The translations under genes were made by a program, and so were the position numbers. From Lachnospiraceae bacterium (lineage in GTDB: Bacteria > Bacillota > Clostridia > Lachnospirales > Lachnospiraceae): a stretch of DNA of 64,000 nt. The stretch is from the NCBI GenBank assembly GCA_017527205.1, contig JAFXQK010000069.1:1-64000 (forward strand), given 5' to 3'. Positions 24,596-32,244 of the stretch are shown in pieces (positions within the stretch are counted from its first letter, which is position 1; each line of letters starts with the position of its first letter). The notes under the pieces were generated by a model. That model saw only the letters and a list, made by a program, of their open reading frames with translations, was not told the DNA's origin and did no database searches.

Positions 24596-26229
24596 CTTTC
24601 GCCCTCCTTTCTCATGGTCAGAATCACGCGCCAAGTATCGTCAACAAAGTCCACGCGAAGGATCAGGCCAAGGGCCGCAAGCTCCCCCTCGCGCCAGGAA
24701 GCATCCAGGGGCAGGCGCGGTGCATCCAGCAAAATTCGTAGCACAAAGCCCTGCCTCGCATCTAGAATGATGACGAGGGAATCCATGCCAAACTCGGATT
24801 CCAAAAGTGTCTCTAATAAGTCATACGCATGTAGAATGACCTTCGCGGGAAGGCGCCTCTCTCCCAGTTCCTGAAAGTCCGTGAGGATCCCCGTCAGGTC
24901 AATGTATTCCAAGGATTCGCGCACACAATTTCCTAGCTCTTTCGAGGATATTTTTTCGGACTCCTCCATGATCAGCATCAGGTTGCCCATGCGCTTTACA
25001 TACACGCCAAGGATCATGGCATGGGTCAGACGCTCCTTCGAATGTTCACCGCCATTTTGCACGAGTTCCGTCAGGATGCCGTCAATGGCAAGCGCCTTTT
25101 CGCGTACGGCACCTGCGATCTTATCGTACAGGCGGTTCTTCGTCTCATAGCTGATACGCTCTGCACGGATCTCGTTTTCCTGACGGATCAGGTCATTCTC
25201 CTCCTCGAGCTGCTCCGTGACCTTCTGAATCTCCTCATCGAGCTTGTGGATGGCCGTCAGGTCTTCAAACCACACGATCTTGCCGCCATGCACCTCTTTC
25301 TCGTTGCGCCGCTCATTCTCGCTTTTCTCCGCGAGGTTCCGTGCGATGGCGGCGTGGGCCTTGGATTCATATACGCTCTCGCCTGTATTGTCCTCGATCC
25401 TCGCGGAAATGGGGCTTTGCTCGAAAAAAAGGGCATAGCGGGAATTGCCCGGCATAATGCCGAGCTGGATCATGCTCTCGAAGGGAAAGATGAACATGAG
25501 GCAGAACACTTCCTGCAGGTTGTAAAGGCTATGTCCAAATAGCTTAGGCGAGCCGCCGATGATGTAATACCAGGCGATCAGGCCCGCGAAGAAAAACATG
25601 CCCACGGAAGGGATAAAGGCGTATTTTCGAAGCGCTGCAATCTGGCAGCGACGGATGATCGTGGCCATGGTCGCGATTGCGAATACGGCGCCAAGGGCGA
25701 GGCACAGGTATAACAAAATGCCGTAATCATATTTTTCATGGGTCTCATCACGGAAGTGGAAAAAGAGCTCATGAAAAGAATTCGTCAGTACCAAAACGGA
25801 AAGCCCGATCTGCAAAAGCCAAAGCCATTTCGCGACGTGAAGGGGTCTGTCCTTCTCGGATTTACCGACGCAAAGGGCAGCCAAAAAGCAACAGAGGGTC
25901 ACACCCGTGAAACTGACGTAATAGGCATACCAGGCATATTCCATAACGACGGGGCTATCGCCAAAGCAGATCCAGCGCACGAGGCGCGACAGAAATAGGA
26001 TGAACATGAAGACGGAGGCCGCAACAAGGTGTTGCCGCGCAAGGCGGTTGTTGATCCTCTGGTGCACCAAAAAGCCCCACGCGATCACGATGCCCGCGTA
26101 GACCAAGGTGTGGATGTCATGGAGATGAAGGAGGTCTGGAAGGCTCGTACTGGTATGCAATACTGCAATCGCAACTGCAACCGCAAACCATGCGATCATC
26201 TTCTTTTGACCCGCCGTCATCTTCAGCAT
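24592..26229 (-). CDS. Seven-helix membrane sensor with coiled coil; histidine-kinase-like but ATP-binding motifs not visible
   Basis: 545 residues. About seven transmembrane helices fill residues 10-250, as in 7TM sensor modules of histidine kinases. A PAS-like segment (SPISARIEDN...IVWFEDLT), a coiled coil rich in E/N/Q/R (about 330-375) and a helical region follow. The C-terminal part (about 440-545) has the layout of an ATP-binding domain, with HAYDLLETLLES at the N-box position and LILDARQGFVLRIL. Yet the asparagine and the glycine boxes needed for ATP binding are missing. It may therefore be a degenerate kinase acting as receptor for the kinase encoded immediately downstream (4-base overlap). 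First gene of the sensor operon. Confidence 0.85.
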   Translation of the reverse strand: MLKMTAGQKKMIAWFAVAVAIAVLHTSTSLPDLLHLHDIHTLVYAGIVIAWGFLVHQRINNRLARQHLVAASVFMFILFLSRLVRWICFGDSPVVMEYAWYAYYVSFTGVTLCCFLAALCVGKSEKDRPLHVAKWLWLLQIGLSVLVLTNSFHELFFHFRDETHEKYDYGILLYLCLALGAVFAIATMATIIRRCQIAALRKYAFIPSVGMFFFAGLIAWYYIIGGSPKLFGHSLYNLQEVFCLMFIFPFESMIQLGIMPGNSRYALFFEQSPISARIEDNTGESVYESKAHAAIARNLAEKSENERRNEKEVHGGKIVWFEDLTAIHKLDEEIQKVTEQLEEENDLIRQENEIRAERISYETKNRLYDKIAGAVREKALAIDGILTELVQNGGEHSKERLTHAMILGVYVKRMGNLMLIMEESEKISSKELGNCVRESLEYIDLTGILTDFQELGERRLPAKVILHAYDLLETLLESEFGMDSLVIILDARQGFVLRILLDAPRLPLDASWREGELAALGLILRVDFVDDTWRVILTMRKEGER

Positions 26230-26280
26230 GTGCTCCCCTCCCCTTTGTCTTTTTTAAATGCTTCAGAGCCATGTGCGAAG

Positions 26281-26393
26281 ATAATGGCTCATGCTTGCAT
26301 GATCGCAACTGTTTTCGCATATGGTGAGAAACCACATAAGCAAAAGTGGCAATTTCTGACATTTTGCGAATGGAGTTCTGAGCCATTATAACA
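26281..26393 (-). promoter_or_regulatory. Extended -10 promoter and structured leader of the sensor operon
   Basis: TGTTATAAT (26385-26393 on the minus strand) is an extended -10; the -35 is weak. An 11-base inverted repeat, ATAATGGCTCA at 26281-26291 and TGAGCCATTAT at 26379-26389, overlaps the -10 and spans most of the 150-base leader. It can be a DNA operator pair or a long-range RNA stem. Confidence 0.5.
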
Positions 26394-26446
26394 TGTTTGA
26401 ACATAATTTTCTACACGTGAGTTCCATCCCCTCCATTTTTCTATTC

Positions 26447-26475
26447 TTGGCGAGAAATCTGGAATGTGTTATGAT
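26447..26475 (+). promoter_or_regulatory. Sigma-A-like promoter of the methyltransferase gene
   Basis: TTGGCG (26447-26452), 17 bases, TATGAT (26470-26475); the start codon is 45 bases further on with GGAGG before it. Confidence 0.65.
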
Positions 26476-26519
26476 ATTTGTAGGAGTATTGTACTTGATG
26501 TCCAAGTGGAGGTTTTATC

Positions 26520-27341
26520 ATGAGATTGCGTAAAATGCTTGGTGCTTTTCTTAGAAAATTTGAAAAAAAGACACTCGTGGAATCCTTTCATGATGAAATG
26601 AATCCTGAAATCATGTTTGACGTCGTCGACGAAACGAACCCGCTCCTTCCTTGGAGAGACATCCGTAGAATCATCTTCCAAAATGGTAGTTCCTATGTCT
26701 ATTCTACCATCTACTTGCATAAGTATCGGCACGATCAACCCATCTATTATGCGGTTCATCAGCTAACGCACAGTTATCTTCCGAGGCTTTCCCGTCTAAA
26801 AAGTGCTTTGGTACTTGGCTGTGCAGGCTGTTCCATCCCGCGTTTTCTCGCCTTAAGCGCTCCGAAGTGTAAGATCACGGGAATTGAGTACTCCGAGAAG
26901 ATGATCGAAATTGCCCGAAAGTACTTTGTCAATGACCCGACCATTTTTCGTAATTTCCAATTACTCCACGCGGATGCCTTCTCGTATATTCATGGTCTGT
27001 CCGAGAAATATCACTTGTTGTATGTTGATCTTTTTCTTGCAGACAAAAATCACCCGCAAATCTTTGCGGATGATTTTCTGCGCGATCTGGATTCCGTCAC
27101 TGCGGAAGAATCCATCACCATTATTAATCTGTTAAACCTAAGCAAGAGCGACGCCACCAGGTATATACTGCGATTTGTGGAACTGTTTCCTGCAGCCTAT
27201 GTTTTTAATGAGCGCTTCCATTACTACGGCGTACTCATCAAGACCGCAAATCCAGCCACGCTAAAGCGATTTGAGGCCCGGGCCGTAAAGAACCTCCGCA
27301 TGGAAGAGCGATTCATCTCCCCTAATCTGAATCCTCGATGA
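26520..27341 (+). CDS. SAM-dependent methyltransferase, spermidine-synthase-like
   Basis: 273 residues, ATG with GGAGG seven bases upstream. The SAM-binding loop is SALVLGCAGCSIPRFLA (about residues 95-112) and the acidic ribose-binding residue is in GIEYSEKMIEIA. YVDLFLADKNHPQIFADDFL resembles the D-x-F-...-P segment after motif IV in spermidine synthases and their uncharacterised relatives. It lacks the first-domain beta-sheet pattern of true polyamine synthases, so the substrate is unknown. It is one of only two recognised plus-strand loci in the window, together with its frameshifted copy at 21859-22677. The two copies flank the sensor operon as direct repeats. Confidence 0.82.
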   Translation: MRLRKMLGAFLRKFEKKTLVESFHDEMNPEIMFDVVDETNPLLPWRDIRRIIFQNGSSYVYSTIYLHKYRHDQPIYYAVHQLTHSYLPRLSRLKSALVLGCAGCSIPRFLALSAPKCKITGIEYSEKMIEIARKYFVNDPTIFRNFQLLHADAFSYIHGLSEKYHLLYVDLFLADKNHPQIFADDFLRDLDSVTAEESITIINLLNLSKSDATRYILRFVELFPAAYVFNERFHYYGVLIKTANPATLKRFEARAVKNLRMEERFISPNLNPR

Positions 27342-27363
27342 GAGGGAGCTTGTGGCGCAAACA

Positions 27364-27828
27364 TCAGTGTTTAAATTCAAAGAATTTTGTATCTAACTCT
27401 GGATAGATTCTCTTAAGTGAAATCGGGATCCCGGACTTATTCAGGAATCCATGCTTGCTCTTTGCGATGGCCTTGTCCTCGCCCGTCTCCTTGTCATAGA
27501 TGCGATAAGCGATCTCCATGCCAAGGCCGTCATAGGAAAGGAGCTTTGTATCGATCAGCACTGTCTCATCAAATTTTACGGCACTGCGGTATTCGATGGA
27601 GAGGGACAACACGGGAGAAATGATCTCGAGCTCCTCCATCTGTTTATAACCCATGCCCAGCTGATCCAACAGGTTCATGCGGGCCTCCTCCATCCATTTG
27701 ATATAATTGGCATGATGAATGATGCCCTGCGGATCGGTCTCATGATACTGGGTACGATGCTCATAGGGCTTGATTTTCACCTTCTTTTTCTCCTGTTGCT
27801 GATGCACCTGAATCTCATTCTTAGCCAT
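27364..27828 (-). CDS. Acyl-CoA thioesterase, YbgC/4-hydroxybenzoyl-CoA thioesterase family
   Basis: 154 residues; ATG after GAGGAGG. The hot-dog-fold active-site segment YHETDPQGIIHHANYIKW (about residues 28-45) has the catalytic aspartate of the D-x-x-G family signature and the H-x-x-Y motif. The charged helix with EEAR that follows is typical. An extra lysine/glutamine-rich N-terminus of about 20 residues precedes the domain. It is expected to hydrolyse short or aromatic acyl-CoA esters in the cytoplasm. It is single, convergent with the methyltransferase (22-base gap). Confidence 0.9.
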   Translation of the reverse strand: MAKNEIQVHQQQEKKKVKIKPYEHRTQYHETDPQGIIHHANYIKWMEEARMNLLDQLGMGYKQMEELEIISPVLSLSIEYRSAVKFDETVLIDTKLLSYDGLGMEIAYRIYDKETGEDKAIAKSKHGFLNKSGIPISLKRIYPELDTKFFEFKH

Positions 27829-27863
27829 GACAATTCCTCCTCGTAAACTCCCATACTAATCTT

Positions 27864-27892
27864 ATTTTACAATATTTTGTGAGCCTCCACAA
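27864..27892 (-). promoter_or_regulatory. Promoter of the thioesterase gene
   Basis: TTGTGG (27887-27892) and TAAAAT (27864-27869) are 17 bases apart, about 36 bases before the start codon. No other feature is seen in the spacer up to the dnaJ-like gene. Confidence 0.5.
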
Positions 27893-28024
27893 TCCCTTTC
27901 TGGAATTCTCTCATTGAAGGAACCACGCTGGCTCTTGCGGGACCTTCTCTTTCGCTTCTTATTCACTTCTCATGCACTTTTCTTGCATTTCTCACGTGCT
28001 TCTCTTGAAAGGTTTTCGCATGGT

Positions 28025-29035
28025 TTATGCCGTTCTGCCCGAAAGGCTATGGAGTTGTCTAAGCAGCTCCTTCTCCTTCTCGGAAACCTGCTTCGGCACG
28101 CTGATTTCCAGCGTCACGTACTCGTCCCCATTGCCTCCCTTTCCCCTGGCAGAGGCAATGCCCTTCCCGCCAAGTCGTATCTTCGTGCCAGACTGGCTGC
28201 CCGCAGGCACCTTGCACTTTACCCTGCCATACAGGGTCTGGAATTCGGCTTCGCCGCCGAGGATGGCCGTCGTATAGGGAACCTTCTCCGTGACGTAAAC
28301 GTCCCTTCCCTTTCTGGTAAAGAACTGATCGGCCAACACGTGAATCTTGATGAAAAGGTCGCCCTTCTTGCCGTTACGCGAAGCATTCCCCTTGCCAGCC
28401 AGGCGAATCGACTGGCCCTCCTCGATGCCTGCAGGAATTTTCACCGCAAGTGCCGGTCCGCTTCCCTCGCCCAGGGAAATCACCTTTTCACAGCCAAGCG
28501 CCGCTTCGCGGAAGGTAATCGTAATTTCTCCCATGAGGTCATGGTTGCCTGGCATGTCGTAGACATAATCCTCAAAGGCGTCATTGTCAAAGCCACGCCC
28601 TCCGTGCCCGAAGATGGAACTGAAAATGTCCTCCTCAGCTCCCCCATTTCCGCGAAATTCATACCAATGGGTTCCATTTTGCGCGCCGGTATCCCAGGCG
28701 TTTTTCGCACCCGTGCGCCAAGCGTTTTGCCCGCGCTGCGCGTTTTGATAAAAGCTGCGGTAGCGTTCCTGTTCCTTCGCAAAGGCGTCTGGATCACTCC
28801 CCATGCTTCCGTCGAACGCTGCATGCCCATACTGGTCGTAAAGCCTTCTTTTCTCGGCGTCCGACAGCACGTTATATGCCTCCGTGACCTCCTTGAAATA
28901 CTGCTCTGCCTTCTTGTCGTTCGGATTGGAATCAGGGTGATATTTCTTTGCAAGCTTTCTGTATGCACTCTTGATTTCCTGCTCCTTCGCGCCCTTCTTC
29001 AATCCTAGAATCTCATAATAATCTCTTTTTGCCAT
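28025..29035 (-). CDS. DnaJ-family co-chaperone without zinc finger (CbpA-type)
   Basis: 336 residues from the ATG at 29035; the GGAAGGAG site lies ten bases before it, and an in-frame ATG eight codons upstream would put that site inside the gene. The J domain (residues 2-68) contains the HPD motif in KYHPDSNPNDKKAEQYF, which stimulates DnaK ATPase. A Phe/Gly/Asn-rich linker follows (about 75-145), then the two C-terminal substrate-binding beta domains with VKIPAGIEEGQSIRLAGKG. The four CxxCxGxG motifs of type I DnaJ are absent, so this is a class II protein. It lies downstream of the bL25/Ctc gene after a terminator, so expression may depend on read-through. Confidence 0.93.
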   Translation of the reverse strand: MAKRDYYEILGLKKGAKEQEIKSAYRKLAKKYHPDSNPNDKKAEQYFKEVTEAYNVLSDAEKRRLYDQYGHAAFDGSMGSDPDAFAKEQERYRSFYQNAQRGQNAWRTGAKNAWDTGAQNGTHWYEFRGNGGAEEDIFSSIFGHGGRGFDNDAFEDYVYDMPGNHDLMGEITITFREAALGCEKVISLGEGSGPALAVKIPAGIEEGQSIRLAGKGNASRNGKKGDLFIKIHVLADQFFTRKGRDVYVTEKVPYTTAILGGEAEFQTLYGRVKCKVPAGSQSGTKIRLGGKGIASARGKGGNGDEYVTLEISVPKQVSEKEKELLRQLHSLSGRTA

Positions 29036-29065
29036 TAGAATCTCACTCCTTCCTTCCAATCTGAA

Positions 29066-29100
29066 TAAAAAGAGCTTATTGCGCGTGGCAACAAGCTCTT
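29066..29100 (-). terminator. Intrinsic terminator after the bL25 gene
   Basis: AAGAGCTT...AAGCTCTT with an inner TTGC/GCAA pair, followed on the minus strand by TTTTTATT. It is 16 bases after the stop codon and just before the dnaJ-like gene. Confidence 0.85.
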
Positions 29101-29116
29101 CGTAGGTGTTCCAGTA

Positions 29117-29710
29117 TTAAGCCTTGGCTTCCGTAGCTTCCTCAGTCGTCTCAGCCTCAGGTTCCGTATTCTTCGGTGCAAGCACGCTTGCAACTACGCT
29201 GTCCAAATGCGTTGTAATATCAATCTGATCGTTCTTTGCAATCTCCAAATCGGACACCTTGATGACGTCACCAATCTTCCAATCACTGCAATCCAGATCA
29301 ATTCTCTCTACCAGATGTTCCGGAGTTGCCTTGTATGCCACTTCCTCAAGCAGCTGCTCCAAAATACCGCCGACAACCTTCTCCTTATTGTGGAGCACGA
29401 TTTCAGCTACGGAATGAACCTTCTCGCCCTTGACAAGTGCCTGGAAATCCAGCTCCAAAATCTGACGCTTCATGGCGTCATAATCGACTTCCTTAAGCAA
29501 TACGTCGTACTTCTTTCCGTCCAGCTCCACAAACAGCTGACTGCCCTTGAAGCATTCGCGGTGAATTCTCTCGGCTTCCTTCTTCTCAATGATGATGGGA
29601 ATGGAGCCATTCAGTTCCTTACCGAACAGGGTACCCGTTACGAAGCCCTCTCTTCTGAGTTCCTTTGCCTTTTTTGCCATGTCTCTTTTTTGCACTTTTA
29701 AAGTATTCAT
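29117..29710 (-). CDS. rplY: Large-subunit ribosomal protein bL25 (general stress protein Ctc)
   Basis: 197 residues. The N-terminal 5S-rRNA-binding L25 domain (about 1-90) is followed by the beta-rich TL5 domain (about 95-180) and an acidic Glu/Ala/Thr tail, which is the long Ctc/TL5 form. In Gram-positive relatives this gene is often stress-induced. It has its own promoter at 29810-29838 and a GAAGGAGG site. The tail NTEPEAETTEEATEAKA is low-complexity. The dnaJ-like gene lies next downstream. Confidence 0.93.
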   Translation of the reverse strand: MNTLKVQKRDMAKKAKELRREGFVTGTLFGKELNGSIPIIIEKKEAERIHRECFKGSQLFVELDGKKYDVLLKEVDYDAMKRQILELDFQALVKGEKVHSVAEIVLHNKEKVVGGILEQLLEEVAYKATPEHLVERIDLDCSDWKIGDVIKVSDLEIAKNDQIDITTHLDSVVASVLAPKNTEPEAETTEEATEAKA

Positions 29711-29809
29711 TTGACTTTTCCTCCTTCAAATGCATTTTATTGAGAACAGGGACGTTTGCGAAACGTTTCAAAATCGTGCAAGGCGTTTCGTTTCTCTTGT
29801 TCTATTTGT

Positions 29810-29838
29810 GTTATAACACCACAATCAGCGGTTGTCAA
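29810..29838 (-). promoter_or_regulatory. Promoter of the bL25 gene with a palindrome on the -10
   Basis: TTGACA (29833-29838), 17 bases, TATAAC (29810-29815). The perfect palindrome GTGTTATAACAC (29808-29819) covers the -10. A second palindrome, GAAACGTTTC (29760-29769), lies in the leader, and the whole leader is about 95 bases. Confidence 0.7.
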
Positions 29839-29920
29839 GAGGCAAAGCCTTTATTTTTTTGCGAAATCAACAAATTTTCATGCAAGAAACAGCAATGGTG
29901 ACATCGGTAAGAAAAAAGGG

Positions 29921-30416
29921 TTATCGCACCTCCATGGTGAGATCGTTTTCCTTCTTAAACTTTAATTTTTCCTCATACATGTACTGATCAGCGCGGCGGA
30001 ATACCAGCTCCACCGTCTCATCCTGTGAGGCGCGCTCAGCCATGCCTGCTGCCGCAGAAAAGCGCTGCCATGGCTCCACGTCTGTCTGATGGTAGGAATG
30101 ATCAAACATTTCACGCAGGTTTTTCAGCTTTTCCTGTCGATTCTCGTAATCCTCGCCCGTCAGAATGACTACAAATTCATCACCGCCGATACGGAAAACG
30201 GGAGAATGCTTATAAATATTGCAAATCTTATGGCTGATGCCCTTAAGGTAATTGTCTCCCGCCATATGTCCATAGTGATCATTAATGATCAGCAAGCGCC
30301 CGCAGCTCCTTATAGAAATCTGCGTCAACCAGACTGGCAACGGTAAAAAAGATCATCGTAAAGATGAACAGGTACATTTTCTTATCCAGGGTAAATCTTC
30401 TCTTCTTTGCTTCCAT
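29921..30416 (-). pseudogene. Remnant of a membrane-anchored GGDEF diguanylate cyclase
   Basis: A start with GGAGG before the ATG at 30416 opens a frame reading MEAKKRRFTLDKKMYLFIFT plus a hydrophobic stretch, i.e. the N-terminus of a membrane protein. It stops after about 44 codons. In another frame the second half of a GGDEF domain continues without a gap: INDHYGHMAGDNYL, then VFRIGGDEFVVIL and a C-terminal helix. The first part of the GGDEF domain, including the metal-binding aspartate of the D-x-D-x-F-K-x-I-N segment, is missing. The gene therefore suffered an internal deletion and a frame change and should be inactive. Confidence 0.8.
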
Positions 30417-30479
30417 GTGGAATTCCTCCATATTGAAGTCGAATTTGCCTTATCCTTTTTATCGTTTTGCAAGATTCCC

Positions 30480-31658
30480 TCATAATGCCATGTGATAAAT
30501 CTCTAGGATGTCCTCGTAGGCCAAGGGTTTGTAACCAATGAGCGTTCTTGTTTTCTCGCGACTGCAGCGATATGCCAGCGTCTCCAGATCCTCTTCCTTT
30601 ACGCCAAGCTCCGAAAGGCTTGTCGGCATGCCGATGGAGCGATAATAGTCCTCCTGAAGGTCGATGGCCTTCTGCACGGTCTTCTCCGGATGCTCGAAAT
30701 CAATGTCAAGATTCCAAACATTCTTGCTCCATTGCAGGAATCTCGGAACATTCGCCTGAAAAACATATCTTGCCCAGCTGCACCAAAGCGCTGCCAATCC
30801 TGCGCCATGGGCCACTTTGGGATACATGCCTGAAACCTCATGCTCGAACTGATGCACCACCAGCTGGAACTGACGTCCGCACTGTGTCAGGCCATTGTGT
30901 GCAAGGGAGGAGGCCCACATCATGTTGGCGCGCGCCGCATAGTCCTTGGGGTTCTTCAGACAGTCCGTCCCTGCCTTCATGACGCTCTTGATCACGGACT
31001 CTGCAAGTGCATCTGTCAGATAAGTATCCTCGCCAGGGCAGAAATACCGCTCCATCGTGTGCATCGCAATGTCTACTGCGCCGCAGGCCGTCTGATAAGC
31101 GTCCACGGTATAGGTCAATTCAGGATTCTCGATGGCAAAATTCATGCGGTTCATCGGGCTTCCATAGCCGCGCTTGGATCCCGTCTCTTCGTCAGTAATG
31201 ACGCAGGAGTTCGACATTTCGGAGCCTGCTGCCGCGAGAGTCAAAATGCAGCCCTTAGGAAGCGTCTTTTTCGGCTGTGCCTTTCCCATGGAAAAATCCC
31301 AAACGTCAATTTCAGGATTTGCAACGCCATTCGCAATGTCCTTCGCAGAATCCAATACAGAGCCGCCGCCAACGGCAAGGACAAAGTCCACGCCTTCCTG
31401 CTGACACAGGGCAATGCCCCTTCTTACCATCTTGATCTCAGGGTTCGCCTGCACGCCGCCAAGTAGGACGTACGCAATCCCCTGCTCCTTTAGCTTCTCC
31501 TCAACAAGCCCGATCAGGCCACTCCTGACAGCGCTTCCGCCGCCATAATGGATCAGCACCTTCTTCGCGCCATATTCCTTCAAAATCTCCCCAATCTTCT
31601 TTTCCTGATCAATCCCAAAATACACCCTCGTCGGCGTATCATAAATAAAATTTTCCAT
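30480..31658 (-). CDS. Iron-containing alcohol dehydrogenase (butanol dehydrogenase/YqhD-like)
   Basis: 392 residues from the ATG at 31658 (GAAGGGAG six bases upstream); an upstream ATG in frame would add 19 residues of repetitive lysine/arginine-rich sequence. The NAD(P)-binding segment VLAVGGGSVLDSAKDIA is at about residues 92-108. Metal-binding residues are in GAVDIAMHTMERYF (D, H) and further H residues in VVHQFEHE and AHGAGLAAL. The start MENFIYDTPTRVYFG is typical of the YqhD/BDH branch. It probably reduces aldehydes to alcohols in fermentation with NAD(P)H. It is single, with its own promoter. Confidence 0.93.
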   Translation of the reverse strand: MENFIYDTPTRVYFGIDQEKKIGEILKEYGAKKVLIHYGGGSAVRSGLIGLVEEKLKEQGIAYVLLGGVQANPEIKMVRRGIALCQQEGVDFVLAVGGGSVLDSAKDIANGVANPEIDVWDFSMGKAQPKKTLPKGCILTLAAAGSEMSNSCVITDEETGSKRGYGSPMNRMNFAIENPELTYTVDAYQTACGAVDIAMHTMERYFCPGEDTYLTDALAESVIKSVMKAGTDCLKNPKDYAARANMMWASSLAHNGLTQCGRQFQLVVHQFEHEVSGMYPKVAHGAGLAALWCSWARYVFQANVPRFLQWSKNVWNLDIDFEHPEKTVQKAIDLQEDYYRSIGMPTSLSELGVKEEDLETLAYRCSREKTRTLIGYKPLAYEDILEIYHMAL

Positions 31659-31736
31659 TGCGGTCTCCCTTCTTCCTTCGACCTTTTGCCTTCGACCCTC
31701 TGTCTTCATCTTCATGTTTCTTTTGCTTTTATGTTT

Positions 31737-31765
31737 ATTATAACCCCTCTTCCGTACTAATACAA
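31737..31765 (-). promoter_or_regulatory. Promoter of the alcohol dehydrogenase gene
   Basis: TTGTAT (31760-31765), 17 bases, TATAAT (31737-31742). The transcript leader carries a purine-rich imperfect repeat (GGTCGAAGG twice) before the ribosome binding site. Confidence 0.7.
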
Positions 31766-31772
31766 GAAATTT

Positions 31773-31809
31773 AAAAGCCTTGGAAAGCCATCAAGGCTCC
31801 AAGGCTTTT
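31773..31809 (-). terminator. Bidirectional terminator hairpin
   Basis: Perfect 12-base arms AAAAGCCTTGGA and TCCAAGGCTTTT with a 13-base loop and T tracts on either strand. On the minus strand it would end transcripts of the two-component pair above; the same DNA immediately precedes the dehydrogenase promoter. Confidence 0.7.
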
Positions 31810-31835
31810 TTTGCCTAAACTCTAATATTACCTCA

Positions 31836-32145
31836 CAGGCAAGCATTTCCTCGCTTTTTTGCTTGCCTGCTTTCTGTTTTTTCTTTTTAGGCAGTCGTTA
31901 ATTTGAGGATATTACTGTCCCATTTACAGAATAGCTTCACAAGCAGTGATAAATGAGAGCATTTTTCTGTCCCGTCCAGATTTTTACAATTCAGGCAGTT
32001 ATTTTCGACACAATATTACTGTCTGTATGACGATTGTCAAAGTCAGACAGTTGTAAGCTACTGTCTGTTCGCCCAAAAACAAAATCCGACAGTAAATGCA
32101 TTGTTTTTTTCACTGCCTCTAAACCAAAAACTAAAATGGGACAGT
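31836..32145. repeat. Non-coding array of ACTGTC inverted repeats
   Basis: No gene is visible between 31810 and 32244. CAGGCAAGCA/TGCTTGCCTG forms a 10-base inverted repeat at 31836-31869. From 31914 to 32145 the element ACTGTC or GACAGT occurs at 31914, 32018, 32046, 32060, 32088 and 32140, with degenerate copies between. The outer pair, ACTGTCCCATTT (31914-31925) and AAATGGGACAGT (32134-32145), is a perfect inverted repeat. Spacings cluster around 42 and 51-53 bases. Confidence 0.65.
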
Positions 32146-32244
32146 TATGACGGATTCAAATGTCCTCAACCTCTCTATCAAACTACCTAAACTCAAATTT
32201 TATAAGATTAATCTGAAGCTTCCCTGGCGGTTTGCGCTGCATGA

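Noticed and set aside
27914..29008. 364-residue plus-strand frame opposite the DnaJ gene
   Set aside because: Clear J-domain and DnaJ C-terminal signatures are on the minus strand; the antisense frame has no recognisable features.
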